Below, piece after piece: positions 11,093-24,249 of a stretch of DNA of 64,000 nt; the first letter of the stretch is position 1; each line of letters opens with the position of its first letter. Source of the stretch: Hyaloperonospora brassicae (Eukaryota; Oomycota; Peronosporomycetes; Peronosporales; Peronosporaceae); the NCBI GenBank assembly GCA_947650285.1, contig CANTFL010000122.1:248001-312000 (forward strand). The letters run 5' to 3'. The position numbers and the translations under genes are program-made. Below the pieces are notes generated by a model. The model searched no databases and was not told the origin of the DNA. It saw nothing but the letters and a program-made list of their open reading frames with translations.

Positions 11093-14000
11093 TCAGTCGC
11101 TATCGCTGTCCCCATCACTCGAATCGCTGCCACCAGAAGAAAAGTCGGACGACGAAGACGAAGACGGCGAGAGGTACGAATTTAACAATGGCGGGGAGTG
11201 CATGTAGCCAGCCTCCGCTATAGGCGTCGTCTTCATCTTCTTCGCTTCGCTCGCTTTCAACTTGGGAGCATGAATCGGCGACGACCGCTTGGGCAAGTTT
11301 TTGTCATGTGGCACAGCAGCAGGCGGAGGAGTCGACGGTGGCGGTGGAGCAGAAGCATCGACTGCAGACGGCGGAGGTGGCTGAGGACGGTTGTTCAGCG
11401 ACCGTGCGTCGCTGTCCGAGTCATCTGAATCGGAGCTTGACGAGGTAGACGAGCTATCATCACTGCTGCTGGAGCTGTCGTCAGAGTTGGAAGTATCGCT
11501 TATGACAAGTCGAGGCTTGGGGCGCTTCTGTACCGTTTGCGGTAAAGGAGGCAGCGAGGAAGACGTCGGGGTTTGCTTTTGTGGCGGTACGGGCTGGCAC
11601 GTTGCACCGTCATCGTCGCTGAAGTCGTTGTTTTCGGTCGGAGCGTCCACGATACAATTTGACTTGGAGGATGATCTCCGAAGCTGACGTCGACTCTTTC
11701 GCACTGGAGAAAACACGGTGTCTTTGTCGGAAAAGGACTCCTCGCTGCTTGAAGCAGGTGCAGAGCGCTTCTTGGTTGAACGGCTTCGTGTGCTCCGCCT
11801 AGTCTGGCGGGTAACACCATGCGACCTTGTAGATCGCGCTCGGGTTTTCGACTTCTTGATCAACGTACGTGTTAGTCTTCGCTTGTGACCCTGTGCATCA
11901 CTGTCATCAGTCGATGCGTCATCTTGGCTGGAATCACGGCTTTCTGATGCACTGCTGTCGGTCCATGCTTTGTTGACACTGCCACGGGATTCAATCTTAC
12001 TCGAGTCGCTCAAAGTGTTTGTCTCACTATCGTCTTCACCTCCGTCACCCCCTTCATTTCCTTTGCCGCTCAATCGATCCACTCCTTTCTTCTCTGCAGC
12101 AATGCACATAGAGCGCGACAACTTTTCGAGCAAGGCGGCAAACTGCACGACCATTGTGTCGGCAGCATTGTATGTACGGCAGTTTTGCCATACCAATGCG
12201 ATGTCCTTCTTAAATAAACCCCAGTTCTAGCAACAAACACCACCACATTCAGCTTGGTCATCTAATGAACAGCCAAGTCAATTACACGTATCCCGGTATT
12301 CAAGCTGCTTACCCGGTAGAACTTGGCTTTCGCGCGCGATCGAATCGTACCGAGATCCATCGGATGGTCAATCACGGACAAGTAATTCGGACAGCCATCA
12401 AGCTCCGGATCCACTGGTCGAGAAAACATTTCCTGTGCGCAGTAAGAAAAAGTAAGAACCTCAGTGCCACCTGTCACCCACATTTGCTCAGTTTAATGCT
12501 AACCGAAGCTTCTTCCTTCAACAGCCTGTTAACGAGTGCAAGGCAAACGGCCGAAAGGCGGCAAAAGTCGCCCTGAGGTCGCTGGCAAACAAAACTCGAG
12601 TCAGTTGCCGAGCAAGTTCGCGTCGTGCAGTTTCGAATGTAGATGCACACACCTTCAGCACGGACCAGTCCACCCAATGTCCAGTATCGCTGCTACCCGG
12701 CTCATTCTCTTTTATATCGAGATCCATATCATCATCATCAAAAGGTCGACGCCGTCGTCGTGCCCTCCATGCTCTATTCCCAGCAAACAACGGTGTCATA
12801 CGCGTCAACACTAATTGGGCCGATTCCATCACTAGCAAACTAAAAGCCGTACCGATCTTGATTTTGCTTGCCGTCTCCATCTGATGTCAAATGCGGTCTT
12901 CTTGACCGCAACCCGGGGCGTCGAGCTTCAAAATCGTCGTCAGAATACCCATCCTTCGCCTGCATCACACCAAAAAGATTAAAAAAGATCGATTCGGCCA
13001 AAGCACAACATTGACGGCCCGTACATCCGAGTCATCGGCGGATTGGCTCTTCATTCTTCCAATTGCAATGCGTGACGACTGCCGCCGTGGAAGAATGTTC
13101 CAAGCAAGCTCTTGTTGCTTGCGTCGTTGGTCCTCGAGTTTCTCTTGATCCTTCACGATCAAGATCAGACGTCCTCGCAGTCGGTCTTGCTCAAGAGATC
13201 CACCCAAAAGCGACTGGATCAAGACTCGTAGACCGTCTAGAGTCGAGCTAGCCACTCGCCAACCCTGAACGCCTTCATCACAAGCCACCTGCAGCTTTCC
13301 GTTCATTCGGGCATCTTCGATACCAAGACGCTGCTCCTGCCGCTCGCGAAACATCCGGAAAAGCTTTGCAAATTCATCGTAGTAACGATGGCTGTGACGT
13401 CTCCGACGATGGCTGCGACCGCTGCTGTGATGGTGGCGTGAAGACGACGACGATTTGTGCCTCTTGTGTTTTCTCCCAGATGATGAAGAGGATTTCCTAC
13501 TTACGCTATTCTTCCTGTCTGACGTTCTTCGCGTAGAAGACCCACTGTGGCTGCTTCTCTTTTGCGAAGATGAGCTTGGGTGGCTTTTGCTAGAGCTTTT
13601 CTTCACATTCTTTGACGGTGAAGACCCGACTTGGGACTTGGACGATAAACCTCGCTTCCGAAATGAAGACTCCGGTACACGGCCGCGCGCTCGGGGAGAA
13701 AAGGGCTCACTGGCAATAGACTTGCGCCGACGGGGCCAGCCACGAGCATCATTGACAAGGCATTCAAAACACCGCCATTCATCCGACGGACGTTCCACTA
13801 ACGGAGGATCGAGATACCTCATGTCGTAGCACTTCTTGCAGTTTTCACAGGTAATATCGAACATTTCAGGTGCCGCAGCTGGGTCTGTTGGCGACGTTAC
13901 CGCAGTACCCGGCAAGCTTACCAGGCCGATAGCAGTGCTTGTTACTCTAGACGCTTTGCTTAGAGAACCCACTCCTTTATCCACATTCGTTATACATGAC

Positions 14001-16385
14001 CCGCTTGTTTCTAGGATACGGTAAGATACTGACTTAACGTCAGCTTTCGGCATTTCTGTTTCCTTCCGTTCCATTGCGATACTTGCGACGAGGTCAGGAG
14101 CAGGCGCTGGTGCGATCACCTGTTTCGTATCCGGCGTCACCGCAGCTATGACCCCTTGAGCATGAAGAATAACCGTTCCATTGCCTTGCTCACCCCGCAA
14201 CATCATCGATCCGCTCTCAGTCTTTACAGCGTCCGTACATGCTGCACTGTGAGCAAACTCAGCGCTAGCTTTACGCTTTTTCCGCAATATCGGAGACTGT
14301 GACGCCTTGTAAGCTGCCTTTGCATTGCTTGCAGCTTCTGCGTCGATATCGCTGCTGTCATCATCAACAATCGTACGCTTTTTACCGATCAAAATGGGCA
14401 CAATGCTTGTACGGGAGAGACCGCCCGGTCTGTCGCCATTTGCCTTCGCTAGAAGAGTCTTTCCTGAGCCTTCGAAAACGCTGCTTTCCTCGTTCACAGT
14501 CGTGTCTTTCTTGCCATAGTCGCTCGGGATAGTTGCGCTGCAGTTTGGCACTTTAGCCAGAAGTTGCGTCGACTGAATATGTAATGCTAAATCGTCGGCT
14601 ATGGTGGATTGGGCGCAAGTAGGTTTTCCCCCATCTCTTAACTTAATCAAGCTTCCACCATCTTCCAAAGGCACAGGCAGGAGCAAGCCGGGAACGGAAA
14701 CGTCACACTTTCCGTCTACAGCCTCACTTGCCTTAGTCAACTCACCATTACCCATTCCCCCGTAACTTCCTGTCTCAGCAATTATCGAGGATTCGCCTTT
14801 GACAACAGAAATATCTTCCTCTGCTACTAAACCAGCAGCTTTAACAGACACCGGCAGTACCGCGTCTTTCTCAGACTTTACCACTCCATCAGTCAGCGGT
14901 TCAGTCTTCGACTTCACTGCCCCAGAAGGCACAACGTCGCCATTCATAGTTGCCGATTCGAGAACCAGCTTTTTTTCGTCGTTTACGTCATCGGAAGACA
15001 TCCCCCTGATTGCCTTCTCGTCTCGATCGATTTTGTCGGAGGCGGATATCGCTTTCTGTGGTAAGCGAAGAGGTAGAGCCGACGCGTTACCGTCCGGATC
15101 AAAATTAATGGACAACCGAATTCGCTTGGCGCTAGCAAACTCCACGAGATACGACGGCTTTCTTGCATGGGCACATGGGCAAGGTTAGACCGGTCCCGTA
15201 GTCGCATTGACATACAATTGCAAAGCGACGTACCGGTCTTCAAGCTGCCAGCGTGGTTTATCTTCAGCATACACCCAGCTTTCGTCACCGAAGTACCAAT
15301 ACGATACACCCTTATCGTCCGTTCCTATCTCCCCTGCTCGCTGTGATTGTTCAACCACACAGTCTCTCGGTTACGCCACAGAACAATACATCGCCGCACG
15401 TTCTTCTCTCCTATAAACTTACCAAACTCGTTATCGCCTCGTCGTCGTTATCTTTCAGTAGTAATGCGATGTGCTTCTGAATCTCACCACATGTGTCCAA
15501 TTTCCACTGGCATAACGCATCCAGAATTTTCACCTGCCAATACCCGTCAGATCGACGCTATACACGGCAACCAGCACCCGCACACGAAACAGTACCTCTA
15601 CTCACCCGATCCAATACTGTCAAATCTCGGTACGTTACGCCGCCACGCATGGGATTCGTCGTAAAAGCTTTGCGCCAGTTATCCTGCAATTTTCGAGCCA
15701 ACGTCTTTTCCCAGTCTTGCACCCTGTGTCGACACAAGACATAAGCACGTCTCCCAACGCATCCATCAACTCCGCGGCCTTGTCATTCGCTAGCGCCTAC
15801 GCACATTTTCTCCATTTTGGCCGTCGGGTGTTCACGCGCCAACTTGAAGTGCAACTCAGCCAACAGTTCTACCTGCAGGACCACCAGAACGTCATTTCAA
15901 ACCGTCACTGCATGCCCGTGATCTACTCCATTGTATCCATAAGCTTACATGTTGTATGTCGCCGCTCGAGGCACTCAGCAACGCTTCTTGGAGCTCCTAG
16001 TAGTCAACGATACCAAATACCACACTTTCGTGAGCTCTAGACGTTATGGCGGTGCTGTGCTTGCAATTCCGACGCGTAGAGAACAGGGGCCCCGCTGATG
16101 TCTCTTAGCTCCTGTGGACACTCCCGCGTCTCCCCCGTTCCCTCTGGTGCTTCAAACCGACTGCACAAACGCCCCATCCACTTTGCTGCAAAGCGCTCCA
16201 AAGCCGACGCGTACCGTTCGCGAAAAACTCGGGAGACGCAGCGGCGTGCGGAACGTGGTACAGAACGAGCAAATCTGCGCCAGCTCCACCATGTGGTCGA
16301 GATGGAGTGCGGACGGAGGCGCCGCATGCAGCGTGGGCGCCTCCGTGTCGTCGTCCGAGAAGTCACTGGACGAGCTGCTTGACAT
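11093..16385 (-). CDS. DDT-WHIM-PHD-like-bromodomain chromatin protein, twelve exons, ~1436 aa
   Basis: BAZ/BPTF-like chromatin remodelling subunit. Exons: 16385-16215, 15996-15949, 15872-15805, 15723-15606, 15533-15423, 15340-15234, 15161-13025, 12959-12853, 12773-12653, 12572-12504, 12432-12313, 12226-11093; all junctions keep frame. Exons 1-3 encode a DDT domain (ICSFCTTFRTPLRLP ... ELQEALLSA ... ELLAELHFKLARE), the fold that contacts ISWI ATPases. Exons 4-6 give WHIM-like blocks (VKILDALCQWKLD; GVSYWYFGDESWVY). The large exon 7 has nuclear-type basic stretches, a Cys-rich PHD-like half finger (CENCKKCYDMRY ... WRCFECL) and an RS/His-rich tract. Exons 9-12 build a bromodomain, including MFSRPVDPELDGCPNYL, IDHPMDLGTI and VWQNCRTYN, whose last Asn is the acetyl-lysine contact. 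The C-terminal tail is acidic and serine-rich. Small-exon boundaries are my inference from splice sites. Confidence 0.8.
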
Positions 16386-17090
16386 GGACGTGAGCGATTG
16401 TGGAGAGCGGTCAGTTCTGGGGAGGGCGTCGCCTTTGTTGAGTCGGCTTTTCAGCCTATCGGAGACGGCGAATGGTTTTTTGCTGGCGCGGAAAAGTATG
16501 GGAGGAGTATGTGGTCACATACCACTGTTCGAGCGGATAAAACGACATGGTCCGCAATGGATACATCTCATTTTGTGCCGTCGTTTTTTCGCCAGCTATG
16601 GAGCAAGTTGAGCTGATCTTCAATTCCTATGTGTGCAGTTACACGTCGCATTTGCACGTTACAATTACATAAGATGAGTGTGACGTCGGTATATTGTCAA
16701 TGCAGTAGCGAAGTGTCTTGCTGCACTATTGTCCAAGTGAACCAAGTTGACAAGCGTGACGTCTCGTGCACGTAGACTTGATCCACTCACTCAACACAAT
16801 TCTACTGTGCTAGAAAACGCAATAGCTCGTCATGTAGACATGTCGCTTTTTTCGCTCCTTGTCATTACACGGTATTGACTTGAACACCTCTACATTTGCT
16901 GGAAACCTTGCTAAGGCAAATCGAATGCGTCCGAGACGATCGTCCGCGAAAAGTGAGGCCACGTACAACCTATTGATACAGAGGCATCACCAGTGTGCTG
17001 TTTCCGTCCTTGCAGTCAGTGCAATCGTAGCCTTTGGAATAGCTGGATACCATCGTACGCTCGTTTTGAGGCAAACAGCTTGACAACACC
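16386..17090. other. Upstream region of the bromodomain gene
   Basis: No supported gene. The plus-strand open frames starting near 16.1-16.4 kb are shadows of the first bromodomain-gene exon running into its promoter. From about 16.6 kb the base composition turns AT-rich, marking the edge of the gene island. Confidence 0.55.
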
Positions 17091-17345
17091 TGTAACGGGT
17101 TCACCCTGTTACATAACAATGACATTATTCGGATGCGAAGGAAATTAATCGTACCTAATCTTATAATTTCAACCGAACGAAGCGGGCAATATTGAGTGAC
17201 ATGTTGCCTTCAAGAATCATATTTGACAGCAGGTAATGATACACTGCTAAGAGGGTGAAAGTGGCCATAAAATATCACTGCACACCACCAATCTATGCCG
17301 GACGCGCGCAATGAATGGTAATGTAGAAGATAGAAGTTTAAAATG
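17091..17345 (+). repeat. Diverged LTR related to the gypsy family of this window
   Basis: Begins TGTAACGGGTTCACCCTGTTACAT, close to the TGTAACGGGGCAGCCCGTTACAT start of the gypsy LTRs at 24580 and 32163. Further in it keeps GACGCGCGCAATGA followed by TGGT, like the middle of those LTRs. The right end is lost in diverged sequence, so it is a degraded solo or truncated LTR; the end coordinate is approximate. Confidence 0.55.
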
Positions 17346-17737
17346 CTTAAAGTAAGACACAAATTGTATCAACACTAAACGAATATTAAACACCTCCATT
17401 TTTTCTTCATGCGAGCCGGTTGGATCCAGCTGAATGCAACTCCTTCGAAAGCAACAGTGTACGTGATGTTTCACTGTCTACGATCAGCACTGCCATCAGT
17501 GCATATAAGTCCATCGTTATTGTTAAGGGTACCGATTAAACTTGGCTTCACTTCGTGGTCCGTATGCCAACCTACCCATCATGGACTCAACAGTTTTATA
17601 TAAAAAATACGCCACCGTAAAATCTTCGTCGATATAATTCGTTATTATTTTAAGACGTTTATCGATTAATTTTGACCGTCGACGAGCCAGCTGTCAGTGC
17701 TAGCATGTTTGACTTTGGGAGTAACATGTCACGACCA

Positions 17738-17747
17738 CTAACTTCAT
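17738..17747. repeat. Left target-site duplication of the TIR element
   Basis: ctaacttcat, identical to 20066-20075 on the other side of the 17748-20065 element. Confidence 0.8.
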
Positions 17748-20065
17748 GGAGAATCGTAAAAAAACACCAGTGTTCGCCTAAAAAAACACCGTTGCGATGA
17801 GGCTATCCATTAACCTTGTTTAATATATCCACAAAAGGGTAAAGAAAATACCACTTTCGATTGAAATTCGCTAGAAACGTTTCTACGATAAGTCGGACAC
17901 TCCCCATTTTAAACGGACTGCAGTCCCAATTTGTTGATAGCCTGCTCAGGGCCTAGCCCTTGCACACGCTCAGCAATCGCTGCACGTACATACCGTCAAG
18001 TCGACTGTGTCACGGCGCAATCATCAATATTGCTCCTGTACTTCTCATTCTCGGTCGTCCCTCCCGCCGTCTTTTAAGATCGCCACCAATCATCTGAGTA
18101 TACAATAGTAGTAAACGGGGGACGGGCTGTTGCAGTCGATGGAGTCATAGCCAAAGAAATGCGAGAAAGATATAAAATTGTGCTTTTCAGATGTGGCTGA
18201 TGACTGAGTGACTAACAAACTAAACCACATTTCATTGTGTAAATTGCTTTTGCTGGTATTTTTCTATGTATCGTTTTTATTGATATTGAGCAGACCCACG
18301 CTGGTGTCGCGTTCTGGGAGTTTAACAACTCTTTTGCCGTTGAAAAGTTTTTACTACTAGTAGAGTCCAGGTACGTGGGTGTGCGTAAAGAAAAATGAGG
18401 CACGAGAACTGACAGATGGTTAATAATGTTGTGGCGATGGTTGCAGGGGGCCTGGAGCGATCATGGTCACCATGATCGACTTAATGCTAAGGTTTTATAA
18501 CGTGTCGATGCGACTTACGGTGTCCGCGATCAACCCGACGTTGCTTGCTTCTTGTATTGGCACAATGCATTAGGTCCTTGCGATGCCGTGTGAAATACAT
18601 ACCATCGATATTGGAGCTAAATGATCTGTGTTGTTAAGGAGACTGCAGTATATGGCACCGGTTTGCTTGAATTCACGCTGGCACAAGCCGTCCTATTTCC
18701 CATCGGGCGTTTATTGCAGTATTATAACATGGTTATACTTGTTCTTCTCTTGAAAAAGTAATAGCAGGTTGGTAATGCTGCTGCTGACAGGTTTTGTGCA
18801 ACACGGCTAACTAGCGTCGCGTAAGTATTTTAGATTTGATATGGCACGACCGGTCACGCCATATAATAAAATGGCGTGGGTTGTTCTAATTTCTGCTTGC
18901 ACGAGATATCTTTTGCGCAACGCCATCGTTAAATTTATTTTTGTTGACTCCCATAGATGATGCCGAAGAGAAATGTCCTTGCCGACGTAATGCTAAGGAA
19001 AGCGTCAAAAGGTCCTAATTATTAACTAATGGGTGTGTAAAAATGTAAATGCTGTTGGACATACCGCCACCATCTTACCTTTCGCTCTCACAGCGGCGAC
19101 GCAGCCAATCCCGCCGCTGCAAAGACTGTCTCGTCCGAGGCCGCTTATGTTTCAACAGAAACAAGCTCCACCGGTTCAGAAATCGTCGCTGCAGATGTTG
19201 CCGTAACGCCCTTGGCTTGTACCTGCGCCGTTGCATGATCCGTCGTCTCGCAAGTGAAGACTGCAGTCCGTTTAAGAGAGAGAGGGGAACAGACTGTCTA
19301 TTATACGAAATTATGGTGTACAAGACGTCTGGAAAGACCTAAGCCAGGATAGCAACGCCGGTGTCGAATGATCCGGTGGTTGGACGAGTCTCACCGCTGT
19401 GTGCGGTGCTCTAGATGGGGCCATGGTGAGCAGCCCGATGCATTGCATTAGACGAGTTCTGGCCACCTGGGTGTGTAGCTTCCTACACTCTCGCATCGCT
19501 GGTGCGTGTAATTGCCGAAAGCTTTGAACTATGTATTTGTACATACATCCCGCCAAAGTGACGGAAAGACCTTCGTGAGCGACCCGATCGCGCTAAGCCC
19601 ATATAATCGTGATACATATTAACATAATGCCCACCACATCCGCTTCCATTGACACACATAAGCCTTCATTGAATGTCCAAACGCTCTCAGCAGCCGCCGT
19701 GAAATGATCGGATTCAACGGCGGGGACGTCCGTGACATGCAAAAACTCGCATGAAGCTGCATACTGGTCGGAGTTCCCGTGTATCCGGTCCAGTAGGCCA
19801 TGAGTGTAGGCCAGCAACCCTGGGCGGTTGGACAACCCCAAAATGTGATCCAAAGTCTCTCTCTTGCCCGCGACAGACCGAAGGTGTTCGACCGCATTCC
19901 GGTCAAAAAGCGGAGGGTCCGACTTATCTTAGAAACGTTTCTAGCAAAGTTCAATCGAAAGTGGTATTTTCTCTACCCTTTTGTGGATACATTAAACAAG
20001 GTTAATGGATAGCCACATCGTAACGGTGTTTTTTTAGGCGAACAATGGTGTTTTTTACGGTTCCC
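17748..20065. mobile_element. Non-autonomous TIR transposon, Mutator-like, 2.3 kb
   Basis: Bounded by long terminal inverted repeats of about 160 bp (17748-~17908 and ~19906-20065) starting GGAGAATCGTAAAAAAACACC on the left and GGGAACCGTAAAAAACACC on the right. It is flanked by an exact 10-bp direct duplication ctaacttcat (17738-17747 and 20066-20075). Long TIRs with a 9-11 bp duplication are the signature of Mutator-like elements. No transposase is recognisable inside, so it must have been moved in trans. Two inner stretches, 19049-19342 and 19593-19853, are GC-richer than the rest and have open frames that might be captured gene pieces, but I cannot name them. Confidence 0.8.
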
Positions 20066-20075
20066 CTAACTTCAT
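20066..20075. repeat. Right target-site duplication of the TIR element
   Basis: ctaacttcat, exact copy of 17738-17747. Confidence 0.8.
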
Positions 20076-23000
20076 CATTATGAACCTATCGCGGCCGAGA
20101 CATCCATGTGTCTATATTTATATCGACGTGACCTTACATATCAAGATGTGCTTATCGAAACATAGCTTACCGATACTCAATAGACAAATCTCCGATAAAA
20201 AGCAAGCTAATTTTTCTGCTGCCAATTCATCATAAATGCGTCGTCTCAAAGCGTGATCATTGTCAAAATTACTTTTAATAAACAAATTCTTCTAATTGCG
20301 ATATCTAGTTAAGGTTGACACGCCATCCACGTTTGTCGCGTGGATAAATGTGCGGTGGCAAAAAAATTGGCGAATTTGACGTGGCTGTGCGCACACGCAT
20401 TACATATCAAATCTCAAATCCCAAAAATTACGACTTTTTCGCGTTTGCAAGAATAGAGATCCCAGGAAGAGTCACAGTAAACCATCCAAGAAAAACGTCG
20501 AATTGGCTTTGGGATCGATCTAAGATCATAGAGCTGAGGGAGGTAAGCGTTATAAACACATACATGCGTCACACTTTACATATCGTAATTGGAAGAACGT
20601 AAAGCTCATCAACGAGCAAACGATATTGTGCTAACCGACGTTGTTGCAGATGTACCGTCTATATACGATTTGTTATTCCAGAAGCTGGAAACGCTTCACT
20701 AAGAAAATTTGATGGCAAAGCAGGATGTAAGACCTCTGCGGCAAATATGTACAAACTAGCTTTGTGTCGTCCATTATAACGACAGAACAGCGGGTGATTA
20801 TATCCCATTGGCATCTGCCCATAAATATAAATAAACTGGATCTTGAATGTATGCGATACCGAAAAACTAATTGCTCTCGAAAGTTAGGATACTGCCCTTA
20901 TTGCACAGTGCATTGACTTTCGGTATCCGTAGCACATGAAAAATGATCTTTCTCAACAAAGAGTCACGGTTGTAGATCAGACACCGTAGAGATGTTAAAA
21001 TAGCTTAGTGGATCGCCCATAAAATGGAGCGTTCAGTAATTATAAGTGATCCTAATGATATATCAATGTTAAAATAGTTAATGGATCTCTCGACGAAGGA
21101 TTAGTCCCAAGTCATGTCACTGGATTCGATGCTTCTAAACAGTATGATTTTTTTTAAATCAACTCATATATGGAAGTGGCAAATGCCATTTCCTCTCGTA
21201 CTCTAGCTATTGCGGGGTGTCGTACACCTTTGACTGATGTCAGTCCCTGTAATTTTGTATGCTCGAATTTGTTAAATTATGGATTTTGGTGTTAAGGACT
21301 AGGTTGCGCCTTGCAGCAGCTGCATCAATAACTGTGGAATAGGTTTATTGGGGTCTTATAAATGGGTATGTAAAGAACGATAGTGATCTCATCGTGATAA
21401 ACATCTGATGATGTCGAAGTGCTAAACATCTGATGATGTCGAGGGTAAATCATTTCTCAGAATGTACTATACATGCATTGTTAGCATCATCCAATGCGTA
21501 ATCTCTGCCGCTTGGCCGTCGTTTTAGACATGTAGTGACAACAACCACGTAGTTGCTCGACGAATGAGTGAAATGACATCCCTTTTGATCGATAGTAGCG
21601 CACCCTGACAAAACTGTAGCCTGAAGACCAACGAACTGATACTATAGCGGCCGATTACTGTGAAAAGAGAACACTGACAATATGAAAACCACAACTTGTA
21701 CATGTAAAGTGATGGATGTATTCTCATTACGAACTTATTAAAATGAAACATGCTGGCCAAAGCGGCACAAATATTTATCATATACCTACTTAATACTCGA
21801 TCGTAGAGAATATTGTTGTGTGTATCCCGTAATACTATTAACACATTGAGATTTCAGTCCATATAGAAGCGGAAACAATACCCATATTTATGAAAGACGG
21901 GTAAAGCCTAGTTAGTTACACACTCGATCTAATTATGCGCGAAATCTACTGCTGCGATCGTTTAGTACCCCACGTTTGACTCAATATGCATTTCAAATAT
22001 TGAAGTACATCAATTATATGTTGCAGTGAATCGAATGTCATTGGCAATTGATTGGCATGGACCGTAACTTATGATACAAGCTCCAACTGTAAAATGCATG
22101 GACGTCGTAATGATAGATTCACGCCAAGTAGAATGCCTACAGACTGGTGCATTATGACTTCAATACACTATGGGTAGACGTCGAACTTTTGGATATAACC
22201 TCTATGCCTGATGCTCCACCGACAAATTATGTAAACGCCAGCAATCTGTCGCAATGTAGTGGCACATCCGACGTAGTTTATTTGCATTCAGCAATAACTC
22301 TAGGATTTTTGGGAAAGTGTCAAATATTGATACATAAGTAGCACAACAACTTTGTCTTTCGTGTCATATTCTTTATATCGATAAGCACTGTTGAAAGAAA
22401 ACACTTCTGAATTGATAGTCTGATCAGTAATTGTACAATTTATAGTTCCAATGGGCGACTCGAATTTGTTAGAGGGAATAATCGTCGCATCAGCAACGAA
22501 ATTAAGTCTCACTGACTTATGCTTCACGGTGTAATGACATCATGCGATAAAGAGAGTCATTCTACTACACTTTGAAAAATTTACGAACTGTACTAGATTT
22601 TAGTAAAGCTACATACTCGCTTTGATTAATGTAAGGTAAATCGCCAATATTCTATGGACCCTGATTTTTAGACCGTATGACAGGTTTTTTTGTGGAGTGA
22701 TTGCTCTCAAATCAATGATCTTAATGCTTTGTAAACAGAAGATGAGTATTACATTGTTGGTTCAATGCCGCATAAATAATGATATTGCTCGATTTCTATA
22801 TTTGCAGATCACATGTTATATATATAATTATTCTTCGATCTCCTGTGATGGCGACTATATGGATAATACATGTATGCGCAAGAAGCATTGCATAATTATA
22901 TCTATTTATTACTGTATCCTGCTATACTTTATATGACAATCCAATCTACTGTCATTTTGCATGTATGCGCAATCAACCGTGTGATCAATCTGCTGTCAAA

Positions 23001-24050
23001 CGTTCTATTATAGTCACTGTACTCATACCAATACCTCATAGTTCTTTTAATATATAATATAGATCATTGCGCACCTCGCATCTCCTCACACAGAATCCTT
23101 GCTAGCATCCTAATACAGGTGAACGTACGGCTTTTACACAAGCATTAATGAATGAACCTTCAATAATATATAAAAGAAAAATCCGTTTGACTTTGTACGG
23201 ATCCGGCATACTGACGAATGATCCATTGGGAAAAGTTGATACAATGACGGTCCATCTCCACAAATTATCATCTCCTTGGCATTTTGTGTCATGTATTGAT
23301 TTGCCCTTTCTTCATGGCTTTCCGTTTACAGATATACCTCATCAAGTGCTCAATTCTATCAGCTAATTTTTCGACCCGCTTCTGTAATGTGCACAAATAA
23401 ACATTATCCTCATGTATATATAAATGGTGCGTCGTAATTTAACCTATATTTATACATATTATGATTACGACACAATTATTTAACATTGTAAGGAATTTGA
23501 TCCGTTTCTTTTATACCGCAAAGAAGCAAATAAACTTGCAGTATATAACTTCTTTGTTACGTGCATTGCTAACGAACCCCCTGCGGCATGCGCATACGAA
23601 GGATCGAAATTCATCCGAGAAGATCGATTATTCTATAATCCGCTGCTTACCGATCGTCAGAGAAAGCGTCGGTCTTTGGTACTTGTTCACCAAAAGGAAA
23701 CATTGCTACATTACAAAGTACATCGCGCCTAGCTCCAGGTTGATTCCGCGTCAAGTTCCATCCTCCATCGTATACTGTCACAGTGCGAATATAGAAATGC
23801 ATCTTTTTTTCGAATTTGACCTTAATAAATGATTAATGTTTTGGCACTTGATCCCACTTATACACTATACTAAGACCACATCTTAGTCGAAAATATATGT
23901 TGTCTGTGAACCTGATATAGAGCATAGTAAAGCTCGACAAAAAATGTTATTGATCAAGGACGCTTTCTCGTATGGGGTTAGATATAGTCCAAAATTTCAA
24001 ACAGATGATCTCCTCGCAGAATACCTACTGGTCATGGCGCGTTTTTGGGG
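20076..24050. other. AT-rich degraded intergenic DNA
   Basis: About 4 kb without a supportable gene. Short open frames (for example 20348-20602 +, 22300-22527 -, 23461-23832 +) have AT-driven composition and no domain I recognise; 20348-20602 and 22300-22527 read more like protein than the others and may be worn transposon pieces. A 20-base direct repeat occurs at 21398-21417 and 21423-21442. Confidence 0.5.
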
Positions 24051-24185
24051 CCAGTGTTATCCGTACCGCACCCTTTCGTTATATGTACTACACCCCCCAT
24101 TTCTGACCAATCAGATCACTTAGAGATAAAATTCACAGCAGAAACAAACGACGTGGCCGCACGAATGACCATAACTGACCAGACA
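24051..24185 (+). repeat. MULE terminal repeat, outer end (copy 1)
   Basis: About 135 bp starting CCAGTGTTATCC, with the shared blocks TTCTGACCAATCA and CACAGCAGAAACAAACGACG, closely matching 42964-43110. In the present order the two are direct repeats; if the 32554-45477 segment is turned back they become inverted ends of one MULE. I found no clear target duplication. Confidence 0.7.
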
Positions 24186-24249
24186 AAATCAAAAATTGAA
24201 AGGCAAAAAGCAAAAAGCAACAATGCAACAAGTAAATAATGGTTAACGT

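Noticed and set aside
12965..13024. Reading the large exon of the bromodomain gene to its natural stop (ending SFLIFLV)
   Set aside because: A GTACGG donor at 13024 and a GCAG acceptor at 12961 skip this AT-rich end and keep the frame into the next exons.
16037..16366. Apparent one-base frameshift in the first exon of the bromodomain gene (a frame reading FRERYASALERFAAKW seems to continue the DDT domain)
   Set aside because: A GTACGC donor right after the first exon and a small exon at 15996-15949 restore a perfect DDT domain in frame; the attractive frame is intron sequence.
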